Shown: positions 34,560 through 45,436, numbered from the stretch's first letter. The stretch is DNA of 64,000 nt from Brachypterus glaber (GCA_958510825.1 OY294044.1:100478893-100542892); one strand, 5' to 3'. The notes: generated by a model not told the origin, from the letters alone. Translations and numbers: made by a program.

Positions 34560-34800
34560 CTAGTCTACTAGCTAACTAGCGATTCTCACTGGCGCCGATT
34601 TGCCTTCTTCAGTTAATTAATAATTGAAATTTGGCGAAGGCGTAAGTGAAGCGGACACTCCCTATAAAAACTGGTTCGAAAGTCAGTATAAGCCGGTGGT
34701 TCCCTCTACTACTAACCCACACAAGTCCTGGACTTAGGGGATGCTTAATTAAGTAGAATAGTACGAGGTTAAACAAACATGTAATGTAATGTAGTTATAA
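34560..34800 (+). mobile_element. Possible tRNA-derived SINE
   Basis: TGGCGAAGGCG (34633) resembles a Pol III A box, and GGTTCGAAAGTC (34674) resembles a B box at a plausible spacing of about 40 bp. The unit ends with an ATGTAATGTAATGT-type short tandem tail near 34780-34793. The same A-box-like block occurs at 18830. A TATAAAA (34661) followed by a TCAGT initiator-like site also lies here, so a Pol II core promoter of a degraded retroelement is an alternative. Confidence 0.35.
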
Positions 34801-34845
34801 TCGCTTAACCTATTATTTCGATTTTTAATAATCGAATAACCGGTT

Positions 34846-34990
34846 AGGGAACGTTCAAGTATTACGTAACGCAAATTTTGATCATTTTGGACCTCCCCTG
34901 TAACGCTATTTTCATATACCATTAACATGGGCGTAACACTCCAAAATGACCCCCCCCCTAGGAGCGTTAGATAATACTTGAAGGTTCCCT
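34846..34990. mobile_element. AGGGAACGTTCAAGTATTACG palindromic MITE
   Basis: AGGGAACGTTCAAGTATTAC and GATAATACTTGAAGGTTCCCT form the ends. The interior is TAACGC to AGCGTTA with CCCC-rich blocks. The whole 145-bp unit is nearly one imperfect hairpin. Confidence 0.8.
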
Positions 34991-34999
34991 TATTTTAAA

Positions 35000-35636
35000 T
35001 TCCAATAACCTGCAATCTAACGTGTGTGTTTTAATAATGTGCACGCCTGCAACAGTTTATCTAGTTTAAGGGGTCTTTCTGCCTTCAAATTTAAAAAATA
35101 TGTATATTTTTAAGCATTTTTTATATAGAAAGAAAAGATATCATTGTGTAAGCTTGTAGGTATGTTTATTTATACTCAGAAAATACAAAAAAAAATAGAT
35201 TTTTAAAGTGGCATTTTATGGCCATATTTTTTTGTTGAAAAAGACATGAAAAAATGGTGGTTGTCATGATTCCGACCGTTTGGATCGACAGAAAAAAAAT
35301 AATAATTTGGCAGGTATATTTATTTATATTCAAAAAATAAACAAAAAAAAAATAGATTTTTAAAGTGCCATTTTTTGTTCATAATTTCTTTTTGAAAAAA
35401 CAACAAAAAACGGTGATTCCGGCTATTTGAATCGACTGAAAAATAAAACGGGATATTATTTTTCAATATTGAACTTGCTATGGCCCGAACTACAAAAAAA
35501 TTTTTGTACAAAAAATAACAAAATGACGGACGTTTTTCAAAAATTAAAAAAAAAAACGTGCGCTATTTTGTTATTTTTTGGCCAAAAAAAATTCTTCTAG
35601 TTAGCGACTTTAATACTAATATCTTTTTTCTTTCTA
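35000..35636. repeat. T-rich stretch with a ~160-bp tandem pair
   Basis: 35158-35310 and 35312-35460 share GTATATTTATTTAT, AAAATAGATTTTTAAAGTG, GCCATTTT, a GATTCCG segment and TGAATCGAC/TTGGATCGAC. Otherwise it is low complexity. No gene. Confidence 0.6.
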
Positions 35637-37046
35637 TACAGGGTGATCAATGACTGGCATGCCAAAATTTAAGAGGTGATTCTGTATCCAAAAATATCAA
35701 CAAAAATTTCCTATAAAGGTTGGTCCATAAATAAACCCTAAGGTAGCTACGGCTCTTTAAAATTATCATAAAAATAAGGTTTTTAATTAATAACTCTGGT
35801 ACCCTTTAAACTAGAGCAACGAGCTTTTGCATGTATACTAGTATTAATAAGGGCAATAAGTTTATGTTAACTTCTTTTTTTGAATTTATCCAGAGGCGTC
35901 CCTAGACGGAAAAATGTACTAGACTTAACACATTTTTGCCCCAAACTCTTTTATGTGTATTTTATTTGGATTTTTTGTAAAAAATATTGATTCCTTGAGT
36001 AAAAATACATAAAAAATGTCCTATAGTAATATTTTGTGCTACCAAAAACGTTACTTTTGAAAAGGCTATTACTCCTTTAATATTAAATTTAGGTGTTTTG
36101 GTGAAGAATACTTTTTAGCACTGTTTTAAATGAATAATTTCCCTGTAGCATTAAAATTTTATTGATGCTTTTTTTATTCCCCATTTAATATATCATCTTC
36201 GAAGAGCCGTAGCTCCCTTAGGGCTTATTTCCGGACCAACCTTTAGAGAAACTTTTTTTCATATTTTTGGATATACAGCCTGTTCCAGAACTCGCGTACC
36301 CAAATTTAAGAGGTGATTCTACATCCAAAAATATGAAAAAAAGTTTCTATAAAGGTTAGTCCGGAAATGAGCCCTAAGGGAGCTACGGCCCTTCGAAGAT
36401 GACGTATTGAATGGGGGAACAAAAAAAAGCACCAAGAAAATTTTAATGCTGCAGGGTGATTCTTCATTTAAAACTGAGCAAAAAAAGTATTATACACCAA
36501 AACACCTAAATTTAATATTAAAGGAGTAATAGCCTTTTAAAAAGTAACGATTTTGGTGGCACAAAATGTTACTTCCTCTTAATTGCATTTTTTTTTGATA
36601 ACGGTTGCTCCTACAGTGTTACACTATATGATATTATATATATATATTTTTACTCTAGAAATCTATATTTTTTACAACAAATCCAAAAAACATACACATA
36701 GAAAAGTTTGGGGCAAAAATGTTTTAAGCCTCATATATTTTGTCCGTCTGGGCACGCCTCTGGATAAATTAAAAAAATAAATTAACATAAACTTATTGCC
36801 CTTATTAATACTAGTATACATGCAAAAGCTCGCCGCTCTAGCTTAAACGGTACCCGAGTTATTAATTAAAAACCTTATTTTTATTACAATTTTAAAGGGC
36901 CCTAGATCCCTTAGGGCTCATTTCCGGACCAACCTTTATAGGAACTTTTTTTATATTTTTGGATCTAGAATCACCTCTTAAATTTTGGATCACCCTGTAT
37001 AATCACCTTTTAAATTTTGGCATGGCAGTTACTGATCACCCTGTAT
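35637..37046. mobile_element. TACAGGGTGATC fold-back with a second copy nested inside (1.4 kb)
   Basis: The outer ends are TACAGGGTGATCAATGACTG, GGCATGCCAAAATTTAAG and the inverse at 37001-37046. A second start, CCAGAACTCGCGTACCCAAA with TTTAAGAGGTGATTCTACAT, lies at 36290 and ends at ATTTTGGATCACCCTGTATA near 37000. Segments for 'TAATAACTC(A/T)GG', 'GCATGTATACTAGTATTAAT' and 'ATTAAAGGAGTAATAGCC' occur in both orientations. This is one nested pair of related fold-backs. Confidence 0.8.
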
Positions 37047-37463
37047 AAAAAAAAGTAAAAAAAAATATTTTTAAAATTTGAAGGTAGAAAAACCCCTTAA
37101 TTTATAATTAATTACTTTTGATACAGATTTGATATGACATCCACTGTCCCGCTAACCCATAATTGAGTTTCTTTGTTCAAAGGAATGCAATTGTTTTAAC
37201 GTGTCCATCACCCTGTATAACGGAACAGAAAATACTTGTTTCTTAAAAATTTTACGATAACATTTATATTGTTATTGAATAACTGTTATTTGATGGATGA
37301 AATTATACACAATCCGTATTTATTTTTAGTTACCGATGTTGTTACCATGTTTCCGTACCGTGAAATCGTTTTTATTTCACCATTCCATGACAAAATGTTA
37401 TTGTTTAACGATATTTATTGAATGGATGGAATCATTCAAAAGGTATACCAGTTGGCACCAATG
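37047..37463. other. Intergenic, nothing recognised
   Basis: A CCCTGTATAACGG end-like site lies at 37211. No gene. Confidence 0.4.
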
Positions 37464-38055
37464 AACTATACTCCGTCCAGTTATACAAGATAGTAAGGGA
37501 CGCGGCCCGTTTTACACCACAGAGCGCATAAAAAGCATAATTATGCATAAATCGTAATGTATCAAAAATTTAATAGATATCGGTACTGTTTTCCTGGAAC
37601 GGGCCTATCCAAAGACTCGCATAATAAGCATAGTACATAAGAATGCGATGCCAGGATTGGCTTGATGTGTCGTCATGTATCTTGTAATGGTTGTTATGAA
37701 AGCTTCTGGATAGGCCTTAAGTTGTAATTGTAACCTAAAAATTTGTCGTTTTCCTCGTGTTCAATATAATTTACGTTTGTATAATATGTAGAATATGCTA
37801 ATTTAGTGCGAGTGTATGAAGAATAAACCAAAAAAGTACCTTTTTCAATATCATACAAAATAACATTAAGTATAACCATTTTTTTATGTAACTTTCTCTT
37901 CTTTTATTAGCTTTAACGACCGTCAATCATTGTCATAGACAAAAAATGTCACAATATTTTATATGTTAAAAGGTACGAGTTTTTAACCAATGATGTAGCT
38001 TAAAAATCGCGGGAATTTTAAACTACTATCTTGCATAATTAGACGGACTATAGTT
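37464..38055. mobile_element. AACTATACTCCGTC inverted-repeat element with nested hairpin
   Basis: The left end AACTATACTCCGTCCAGTTA with CAAGATAGTA is mirrored by TACTATCTTGCATAATTAGA with CGGACTATAGTT. Inside, 37602-37718 is a separate inverted unit bounded by GGCCTATCCA and TGGATAGGCC that shares GCATAAGAA, AATGCGAT, GATTGGCTTGATGTG and CATGTATCTTGTAA with the hairpin at 39160. Confidence 0.8.
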
Positions 38056-38878
38056 AATTGGTTTGGTTGACACATTAGCTGCGTTCAATGGAAACAGCAA
38101 AACTAATCAAAAGTCATCAAATGATAGGTTTTGCTAGCAAACTGCTGAACGACTAATATCTGTCACTTGTCACAACCACCAATAAAATAGTAATAGTATA
38201 TTACGAACCGAGTACGCGAACTTAGTTTTTAGTGCACGAGAGTGCGTTTTTTTCACGAGGCGCAGCCGAGTAAAAAAAGCACACACGAAAATTACAAAAA
38301 TATAAAATAAATATATAAAATACTATATTTTTAATTTATTATTTGAATGGAAATTGTAAATTATTAGAATGCGGGTCTGATATCAATACCTTAACTTCGC
38401 CTTATAATAATAAGACTGGCAGTCTTTAGCTCCAAACTAGGTTTTGCATTTCATAGAGATGGTTCGTGAGGTTACTGTCGGTGATTTGGTCTTTTTATTT
38501 TTATTTTAAAATTTTTAAATAATTTGATATAATCTCGATGCCATCTACAAATTTTGTATAAAAATATTACCATAAAATGGTTTTGGCTGTGGTACAGTAC
38601 CATTGGTACTAAGAGCCATTTTTATTAAAATAACCACCAAAAAGTCCAAACCACTTTCAAGTTGGGAAAATCCACCCGCCATGGCGCGCCAGGGGAAATC
38701 TACTGACAAGTTGAAAAAAAAATATGGAGTTGACCATTTTTTGGTCTTAACTTTTCACTAGAACATAAAAAGTTTGGAAAATCACAATCTTGAGTATAAC
38801 AAGTTTGTAAAAATTGCAACCTTTAATTGGATTTTTTTTTGTTTCTGATATCCCCCACTCACTGGGTCTGTTCGTTGG
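38056..38878. other. Intergenic with a small hairpin
   Basis: Around 38195-38290 an imperfect hairpin contains GTGCACGAGAGTGCG and a GTTTTTTTCACGAGGCGCAG segment. A GC-richer stretch at 38660-38700 has no gene. Nothing else recognised. Confidence 0.4.
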
Positions 38879-38999
38879 TGTTGCACTTTCTTGCACTGAT
38901 GTACACCTTTCGTCCAACCAAATAAGTACTGTATTTGTTCCCTAATTTTTAACCATCAACGAATGTGTTCGACTGAAAAGTGCAAGAAAGTGTAACAAC
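38879..38999. repeat. Short inverted-repeat element (GTTGCACTTTCTTGCAC)
   Basis: The end TTGCACTTTCTTGCAC is mirrored by GTGCAAGAAAGTGTAACAAC. The inner CCAACCAAATAAGTACTGTA resembles the internal hairpin of the CAATGGAG MITEs, suggesting shared ancestry of that module. Confidence 0.7.
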
Positions 39000-39159
39000 A
39001 AAAAAAAGACTCATTGATGGTCGCACAAAAAGTACCTACGGGTAAAATTTCTACATCCCGGACGTAAAACAGGTCTTGTCATTGATATTTAACCAATGCT
39101 CCCTTTTGTATAACTGTATCCATTTACCTTGATTGTTTATGTGTTGGCTTGCCTATTCA

Positions 39160-39290
39160 CAGGCTCGCATAAGAACATAAAACATAACAATGCGATGTCG
39201 TGATTGGCTTGATGTGCCGCCATGTATCTTGTAAGCCAATCACGGTATCGCATTCTTATGTTTTATGTTCTTATGAAAGCTTCTGGATAA
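39160..39290. repeat. GCATAAGAACATAAAACATAA hairpin
   Basis: CTCGCATAAGAACATAAAAC and its inverse GTTTTATGTTCTTATGAAAG are the outer arms. The inner arms AATGCGATGTCGTGATTGGC and GCCAATCACGGTATCGCATT pair around a ~30-bp loop. Related to 37602-37718. Confidence 0.85.
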
Positions 39291-39514
39291 TAATAAAGTG
39301 TACATTAAAAGCAGTATGTTTGTTCCTAGATTTTATATACCTACTGGGCCATGTATTCTATATGTACTAAAATTTATTTATTTAATAATATTTATCGAAT
39401 ATACCTGACATAGAGGTTACTTTATGATACGAACTTCCTTGTATGTATAAAATAAACAGTTTACAATTATTCCTTTTACGATTTTTTAATAATAATAAAA
39501 GACTTTGTGATTAT

Positions 39515-39900
39515 TATACTATTCATACCGCGTAAGCGCATGAATAGTATAATACGGTAGTTTCGAATTTCCCAAAATCGCCAAAAAACGTGCTAGACAA
39601 AAAATTCTTGGATACAAATGTATTTCATGAAAAAATTAGAAACTTAGAAAATGTACATCTGTCAGTCCGTCCAAATTTCCCAAATTCGCCAAAAAACGTC
39701 CTAGAAAAAAATTTATTGGATACAAATGTGTTTCATGGAAAAATAAGAAAATGTCCGTCCGTCCGATGTCACGTTTTTTGCGTAGACGATATCAAGAACG
39801 ACTCTATATTTTTAAGAACAATCAAGGTCTATGAGAAAAAGATACCTATTATTTTTTAAAATAATTCCTAAAAACAAAAAAAAAATATTAGGGTTAAACC
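39515..39900 (+). repeat. Dispersed repeat starting with a TATTATACTATTCAT palindrome
   Basis: The palindrome TTATACTATTCAT/ATGAATAGTATAA (39517-39553) opens the copy, followed by ACGGTAGTTTCGAATTTCCC, AAAATCGCCAAAAAACG, then a GTCCGTCC segment. A second internal copy of TTTCCCAAATTCGCCAAAAA at 39676 shows an ~95-bp local duplication. Family members are at 58473-58790, 29505-29760 and (minus) 7880-8160. The 89-codon frame here is not a gene. Confidence 0.75.
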
Positions 39901-40019
39901 TAAAAAAAATCAAAATTTTCTGGATTTTTTTAATTTTTTTTATAATTTTTTTCCGACGTTTTCTCCTTTTTTGAAAAAATCGAAAAACTATATTTCTCAT
40001 TCTATTTTTTAACATTTTT

Positions 40020-40668
40020 CTAATAATTTTTTCGTTTGGACTTTTTCTCGAAAACGGTTAATCCTAAAGTGTTACAACAAAAGTAACTTTTTCATATGAT
40101 GTTTTTACGGAATACTATTCTAATAAAAAACCCACAAAAAAGTTAGGCAGAAAAAAAATTGGGGAAAAAAAGTGATAAGACCCCCACTTTCGATGCCCCT
40201 GGTCAAAGTAAGTGCATGCAAATGCCATTTGGTGATAGGCCTTAGATCATGTGCAAAACCTTGTTGCTATAGCAACACAAAGGGTTCCTGAGTTATTACC
40301 ACAATATTCTTATATGGGATTTTCCATATAATTTCTAATCTTGTATTATAGGACCTTCAAAATCCCAGAGAGGGCCCAAATTTCTTTGAAGTAAAAAAAT
40401 TTTTCATAAAAGTTTTTAATTAAATTATTAAATGAAAAAAGGACTAAGAATATATTTAAAAGTTGTAAAGCTTTTATAAACTTTTTAAAAGTATGGAAAA
40501 TATTCAAGGGGGGCCCGGTCCTCCCTGCCATGAGTCCATGGGGGGCCATGGCTCCGGACCCCCTCGGAGTCGACGCCTATGGGTTCCTTGAAAAACCGGC
40601 TGGAGTGGAAGGGGTTAAATATTTTCCTTTCATCGCAAAACAGTGCTTCGGAAACACCCTGTATAATG
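40020..40668. repeat. Partial TACAGGG fold-back relative
   Basis: CTCGAAAACGGTTAATCCTA, GGGTTCCTGAGTTATTA and AAACACCCTGTATAATG (40650-40668) are shared with the elements at 23.8 and 51.7 kb. A GC-rich block (40505-40565, GGGGGGCCATGGCTCCGGAC) has been inserted or retained. The left arm is incomplete. Confidence 0.6.
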
Positions 40669-41514
40669 CGTAGCATTAGATATCTTCAAGACTTGGTATA
40701 GAAACTACTTTCACTACAAACTATTTTTGTGATTTATAGCCACTAAAAATAAAAAAAAATGTTTACTTACATTATTTCAGGTCTTAACATAGTTTATAAT
40801 TTTCTTTATGCATTTTTTATTATTTACCACTAAATACATTCACTAATTACTAGAAAACTGTTTGAAGCTGAAGAAAACCAGTACAAAAATATCAGAGAAA
40901 TAAAGGTGAACTTGGCAACAAACAAACAGTCACGCCAACATGATATAAAGTAAATAATAAGAATTTACTTTTAAATAATTATTACGTTGGAATCTAAGGC
41001 TTATATATTTTATATATTAATTTTAAATTCTGAAATTTTATTAAAAAACAACCCAAAAACTATTTTTTTACATGCTTTTTGTTTTAATGTATATTTAATT
41101 TTTTAGGTTGCCAGCAATGATAAAAACAAAGATTTAACAGCAGGGGGGGCCAGCCTTAATTAGGTGACCTTGCAACACAGCTAAAAATGGCCGCCATAGC
41201 ATCGCAATTTACGTGCTAGATGTCGCTAGCGTTATTTTTTGTAATTTTTAACAGATAGGTTTCTTTTATCTTTTCATGTAAAGCTTTACATTTATCCTGA
41301 TAGATGGCATCGTATTAAAAATAATAATAAATTAAAAAATAGTAAATATTTTAAGATAATATTATTAAGAATATTTCTATATTGCATATTGACCATATTT
41401 AAAACAAAATCCCATTGAAAGTATTAGACTTACTTTGTTGTAAAAAAAAATATATATAAAGCGGGGGTTTCCGTGTTTCTAACCTCAAAAAATCTAAATC
41501 TTGGATTGGTGTGC
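40669..41514. other. Intergenic, mostly AT-rich
   Basis: At about 41198-41235 GCAATTTACGTGCTAGATGT with CGCTAGC matches 42702-42735 directly upstream of Bet1, a direct repeat 1.5 kb apart. No gene. Confidence 0.5.
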
Positions 41515-41990
41515 GACGAAAAATTTTAATAACTTTGGAAAAGGTAATTATTTGAATAAATATACGTACACAACAATTAAAACTAAATAATAATTATGCT
41601 TTCATGTGTTTTTAGTGTTTTTGAAACCAATCAGTGGCGATTAACCAATTGGTTACACTTTTGAAGAGGGTCGAATGTTTCTTTCCGTGAAGCTTTTAAA
41701 AGTAAGTAATATACATACGTAACAAATAAAACTAAATATTAATGATCCATTCATGTTTTTAGTGTTTTTGAAACCAATCAGTGGCTATTAACCAACGAGC
41801 CACACTCTTAAGGAGGGTCGAAAGTTTATGTCAGCAAAGCTTTTAAAAGTGAGTAATTGATATACAAAACAATTAAATAAAATATTTATTATGCTTTCAT
41901 GCGTTTTTAGTGTTTTTGGAAACAGTCAGTGGCGATTATTCAATTAGTATTACGAGTATGTACCCCAGTTTTAGTTTTAACTCATGTGGG
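41515..41990. repeat. Three tandem ~148-bp units with splice-like borders
   Basis: Each unit has TTTTTAGTGTTTTTGAAACC, AATCAGTGGC, GATTAACCAA and GAGGGTCGAA, then GCTTTTAAAAGTAAGTAAT (second unit GTGAGTAAT; the third unit diverges after the GATTA segment). The TTTTTAG and AAAAGTAAGT motifs mimic an acceptor and a donor around ~90 bases, but no frame stays open through any unit. Either a minisatellite or decayed duplicated exons. Confidence 0.7.
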
Positions 41991-42494
41991 TAAAAACTCT
42001 ATTTTTTAAATTTTAGAGCCCCATGCCCCCCCCCCCCCCAGCGAGATATATTAGCAGAAAATTTCTATTAGAAATACCTTCAAAGTTATATTTTTGGTGA
42101 ATGCGCAATTTTTTTCCTTATGGATGCCCCTTCTCCCCTTAAAATGAAATAAATCCGCCCCTGCCAATATCCATACAGAGTGATATTTAGTTTACGCACT
42201 GTGACGTGCGATTCGTATACGAGAATATATTCTCTTATAAAACGGTGTATAATAATAATAATATAATAATATAATTATTTTTATGTTGTAAAAGCTGAGG
42301 GTGATAAAAAAAACAATTTTCGGATTTCGTCCAGTAAAATATTTTCATTGATTTGATAAAAAATTATTCTTTATGTATAGGTAATTAAGAATTATTCTTG
42401 TATGTACTTTTTTTAAATGAAATAAATTGTTTTATTTTTGTTTTGCATTTTTATTTCATTCTTTTATTACTTTGAATGGAGAATTCAAAGTAAT
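41991..42494. other. Intergenic, nothing recognised
   Basis: C-run at 42027-42039 and AT-rich low complexity. No gene. Confidence 0.4.
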
Positions 42495-42596
42495 AATTAA
42501 AACACGTTGAAGGACAATGACGCTGCCCAGCGGTATGTCTGCAAAAATGCAGGCAAACCGCTCGACGGCGTCATTGTCCTTCAACGTGTTTTAATT
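42495..42596. repeat. Strong 102-bp hairpin, ~42-bp arms
   Basis: AATTAAAACACGTTGAAGGA, CAATGACGC and CAGCGG pair with CCGCT, GCGTCATTGTCCTTCAACGT and GTTTTAATT. The loop (~20 bases) carries CTGCAAAAATGCAG, itself a small hairpin. Its geometry suits either a tiny MITE or a miRNA precursor. It lies 330 bp upstream of Bet1. Confidence 0.85.
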
Positions 42597-42922
42597 AACA
42601 ATTTTATTAAGGATTTGAAATTGGCGCCATCTCTATTACTTAAAATTTCCGCTAGATGTCACTAGGGGTTTTTACAGAAACCGACTATACCGACAATAGT
42701 CCGCAATTTACGTGCTAGATGACGCCAGCAACCTTTTTGTAATCTGTGTTGCCTACGTTTAACACGGAAGCTAAAGTTCTTATATATATTTTCTTTGTTT
42801 ACCAGCTGTCAAATATAACCTAAAAGTACACGTCACTTTTATTATTTTGGTGTATTTTTTGGTGATATTCAACGTAAAATTAAACAGTGAGATAAAAATT
42901 AATAATCCTGGCATTTTCAACG
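42597..42922 (+). promoter_or_regulatory. Upstream region of Bet1
   Basis: This stretch holds the presumed promoter and 5' UTR. A TATATATATTTT tract lies at 42782. CCGCAATTTACGTGCTAGATG (42701-42720) also occurs at 41197. The transcription start cannot be placed from sequence alone. Confidence 0.4.
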
Positions 42923-43255
42923 ATGAGACGGGCTCATGCTGGAAATTTTTACGAGCCATTATCGCAGAATTCGAATGAAATTGAAGATGAAAATGATCGT
43001 ATGACAAATGATCTACAGGAAAAGATTGGTGTACTGAAATCTTTATCCATAGATATAGGAAATGAGGTAAAATATCAAGATAAATTATTGCGGGATGTTG
43101 ACGACGATATGGACAGAACTGGGGGCTTTCTGGGAACTACAATGAACAGAGTGTTACGATTAGGAAGAGGGTCACACAACTATTACATTTTGTACCTCTT
43201 TTTGTTTTCAATATTTGTGTTCTTTGTTTTATATCTTGTTCTTAAGTTTAGGTAA
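42923..43255 (+). CDS. Bet1: Bet1, Golgi Qc-SNARE
   Basis: Encodes a 110-residue tail-anchored SNARE of the Bet1 family, which acts in fusion of ER-derived COPII vesicles with early Golgi membranes alongside syntaxin-5, membrin and Sec22-type partners (family knowledge). The N-terminus has the NFYEPL segment (8-13). Residues ~21-83 form the SNARE helix with the heptad pattern and the zero-layer Gln at 52 in the context EVKYQDKLL. A GGFLGTTM block (67-74) is typical of Bet1. Residues ~87-107 (YYILYLFLFSIFVFFVLYLV) are a single membrane anchor followed by KFR. Length matches the family (~110-120). The ATG has A at -3. No intron interrupts the coding region and no frame damage is seen. A poly-A signal follows at 43364. 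Confidence 0.95.
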   Translation: MRRAHAGNFYEPLSQNSNEIEDENDRMTNDLQEKIGVLKSLSIDIGNEVKYQDKLLRDVDDDMDRTGGFLGTTMNRVLRLGRGSHNYYILYLFLFSIFVFFVLYLVLKFR

Positions 43256-43363
43256 AAATTGTAGGAAAATATTTGTTATTTTAATTTTAAGGGCCAAAGT
43301 AAATACTATTGTAAAGGTTTATTAATTTATATTTGATTATATCTGTAATTGTATTTAAAAGAA

Positions 43364-43369
43364 AATAAA
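43364..43369 (+). terminator. Poly-A signal AATAAA for Bet1
   Basis: AATAAA lies 109 bp past the Bet1 stop, and a second one follows shortly after (near 43371-43377). Confidence 0.6.
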
Positions 43370-43778
43370 TTAATAAATGTGTGTGGTTACACGAAAAGAG
43401 ATCTGAATGGAAATAATATTGGGTATTTTTTAATAGATAATAGTAATCCTATTATAAAAAAAAATACGACATTATTCCTCTTCAGGTTCCTTTTTTCATG
43501 GTCACAAATATATACTATTTTTGTAAAAATATACTTTTAATTATGTATGTTAATTTTTTATTTTACCTTTGTATTTTGGGCTGACCTGTTTAAATTTTAA
43601 TATTTTACTAAATATTCTAAAAAAAATAATTGGTAATAAAAAAAACAGGTAATAAAAAATTATTTGTTGATAAATGATTTTTAAATAAAATTTAAATGTT
43701 CACATTTTTTTATTAAGTTAGTTTTTTTTTGTGATTTAACTTATTCAATTTATTCTAGAATAAATTGAATATAAGCTT
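43370..43778. other. Bet1 downstream region
   Basis: AT-rich. A perfect palindrome TATTCAATTTATTCTAGAAT with AAATTGAATA lies at 43742-43771, immediately before the next MITE. No gene. Confidence 0.5.
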
Positions 43779-44018
43779 AGGGAACGTTCAAGTATTACGT
43801 AAGGCAAAATGTACCAAAATTCATATACTTCATACCTCAGTTCTCACGTTATTCAAGGCTGTAGAGATTTTATATTTTGGCTACCCCCCCTAACACACCC
43901 CCTATTAGGGGGGGTAGCCAAAATATGAAATCTATATAATCTATAATATCGCGAGAAACAGGGTATGAAGTGTACGAATTTTGGTACAATTTGCGTTATG
44001 TAATACTTGAACGTTCCG
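43779..44018. mobile_element. AGGGAACGTTCAAGTATTACG MITE, palindromic copy
   Basis: The whole unit folds on itself: AGGGAACGTTCAAGTATTAC with GTACCAAAATTCATATACTT pairs with ACACTTCATACCCTG-type inverse and GTAATACTTGAACGTTCC. The centre is CCCCCC/GGGGGG with GGCTACC/GGTAGCC. Same family as 34846-34990. Confidence 0.85.
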
Positions 44019-44019
44019 T

Positions 44020-44196
44020 TAGGGGCTGTCCATATATTACGTAACGCTAATTGGCCAAAATTCATACATTTCATACCCCGTTTCTCGCGTTATTAAAGGC
44101 TGTAGAGATTTCATGTTTTGGCTACCCCCCTCAAATAGGGTGTGAAGTGTATGAATTTTGGTCAATTTGCGTTACGTAATATATGGACAGCCCCTT
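44020..44196. mobile_element. AGGGGCTGTCCATATATTACG MITE, palindromic copy
   Basis: Starts AGGGGCTGTCCATATATTAC and ends ATATATGGACAGCCCC. Internal CCAAAATTCATACATTTCAT pairs with its inverse. It abuts the previous MITE with no more than a base or two between. The interior resembles that neighbour while the outermost ~20 bp differ, so the two families share a core with exchanged ends. Confidence 0.85.
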
Positions 44197-45006
44197 ATAT
44201 ATTTTTGAGTTTTTTTTTGTTCTGAAATGGAAAAGGATGTAAATAAAGTAAAACAATTATAATTTTTTTCATTTTATTTTTAGTAATAATAGGTACATTG
44301 TTGAACAAGAACACAAATCAATCAAATTCCTAAACACCTCCATTTTTCAAAATTTGGCAAAAGTCTAATATATTTGAAATGGTCCCATTATTTGGGAATT
44401 ATAAATGTAGTAATATACAAGATTAACAAATACCATTACAAATTTTTCTGCCCAGAGTACATGGTTCAGTTTAAAAGTAAAAAGCTGAACCATGGGTATT
44501 GTTCACGTAATTGTTATGTTATAACTATCAAACTTTTAAGAATATTAAGCATTCACATTTATGGACTTTCTGTCCTTTTTAGCTGCAAATCCCTTAAGGG
44601 GACACTAGTTTTCATTAATTTTAGTTGTAAATAAAACCTCTTTTAAGTGTGAATGAATATCAAAGAATACTTAATACTTCCTCATATTTTCAAAGAACAG
44701 TTAATACTTCCCCCTTTCTTTTAAGAAAAGTCTTATTAGTAAAAAAAATTAACATTTTTATTACTTTTTACATTACTTGACATTTTATGTGCAAAAAGTT
44801 GATTCCACAAAAAAAATTGTCTGTCAGTCTGGGAAATTTTGTGACCACAATGATTCAATAACACTTTGAACTAAATACTTTAAATTTGGAACAAAGGTTC
44901 CTTATCCAAAGTTCTCGAATGGCATTGTTTTTGGTAAAAGGTAGGGAAAGGGCAGTGAAAATCATTTTTTCAAAAAAAAATCGTATTTCAAAAAAAAAAA
45001 ACAAAT
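44197..45006. other. Intergenic with part of a dispersed repeat
   Basis: From about 44810 to 45006, TTGTGACCACAATGATTC, ACTTTGAACTAAATACTT, AAATTTGGAAC, TTATCCAAAGTT and ATTGTTTTTGGTAAAA match 60430-60540. The rest is AT-rich with no gene. The open frame at 44886-45293 is an artefact of the N run. Confidence 0.6.
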
Positions 45007-45206
45007 NNNNNNNNNNNNNNNNNNNNNNNNNNNNNNNNNNNNNNNNNNNNNNNNNNNNNNNNNNNNNNNNNNNNNNNNNNNNNNNNNNNNNNNNNNNNNN
45101 NNNNNNNNNNNNNNNNNNNNNNNNNNNNNNNNNNNNNNNNNNNNNNNNNNNNNNNNNNNNNNNNNNNNNNNNNNNNNNNNNNNNNNNNNNNNNNNNNNNN
45201 NNNNNN
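45007..45206. other. Assembly gap (200 Ns)
   Basis: Exactly 200 unknown bases, a conventional placeholder length, so the real gap size is unknown. Confidence 0.99.
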
Positions 45207-45434
45207 GACCTTAGGGGAAGTATTCTTTTTTTAGTAACAGTTATTATTTATATGGTTACGTATTCATCAAAATTATCAAGCATAGACAGATAATTTTTTA
45301 TATCTAAAGATTGTTTGAACTGTCTCAATTCTAGTAATCAATCCTAGACAAAATATTTAAAATAATCCAGCCCTTAATAAAGGCTTTGTTAAAAACAATG
45401 TGAGAAATAAGGGATTGGAATAATATTATGTACA

Positions 45435-45436
<2 letters not shown>

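Noticed and set aside
42780..43007. Minus-strand 75-codon frame
   Set aside because: Antisense to the start of Bet1, with no domain.
44886..45293. 135-codon frame spanning the gap
   Set aside because: Most of its length is unknown bases.
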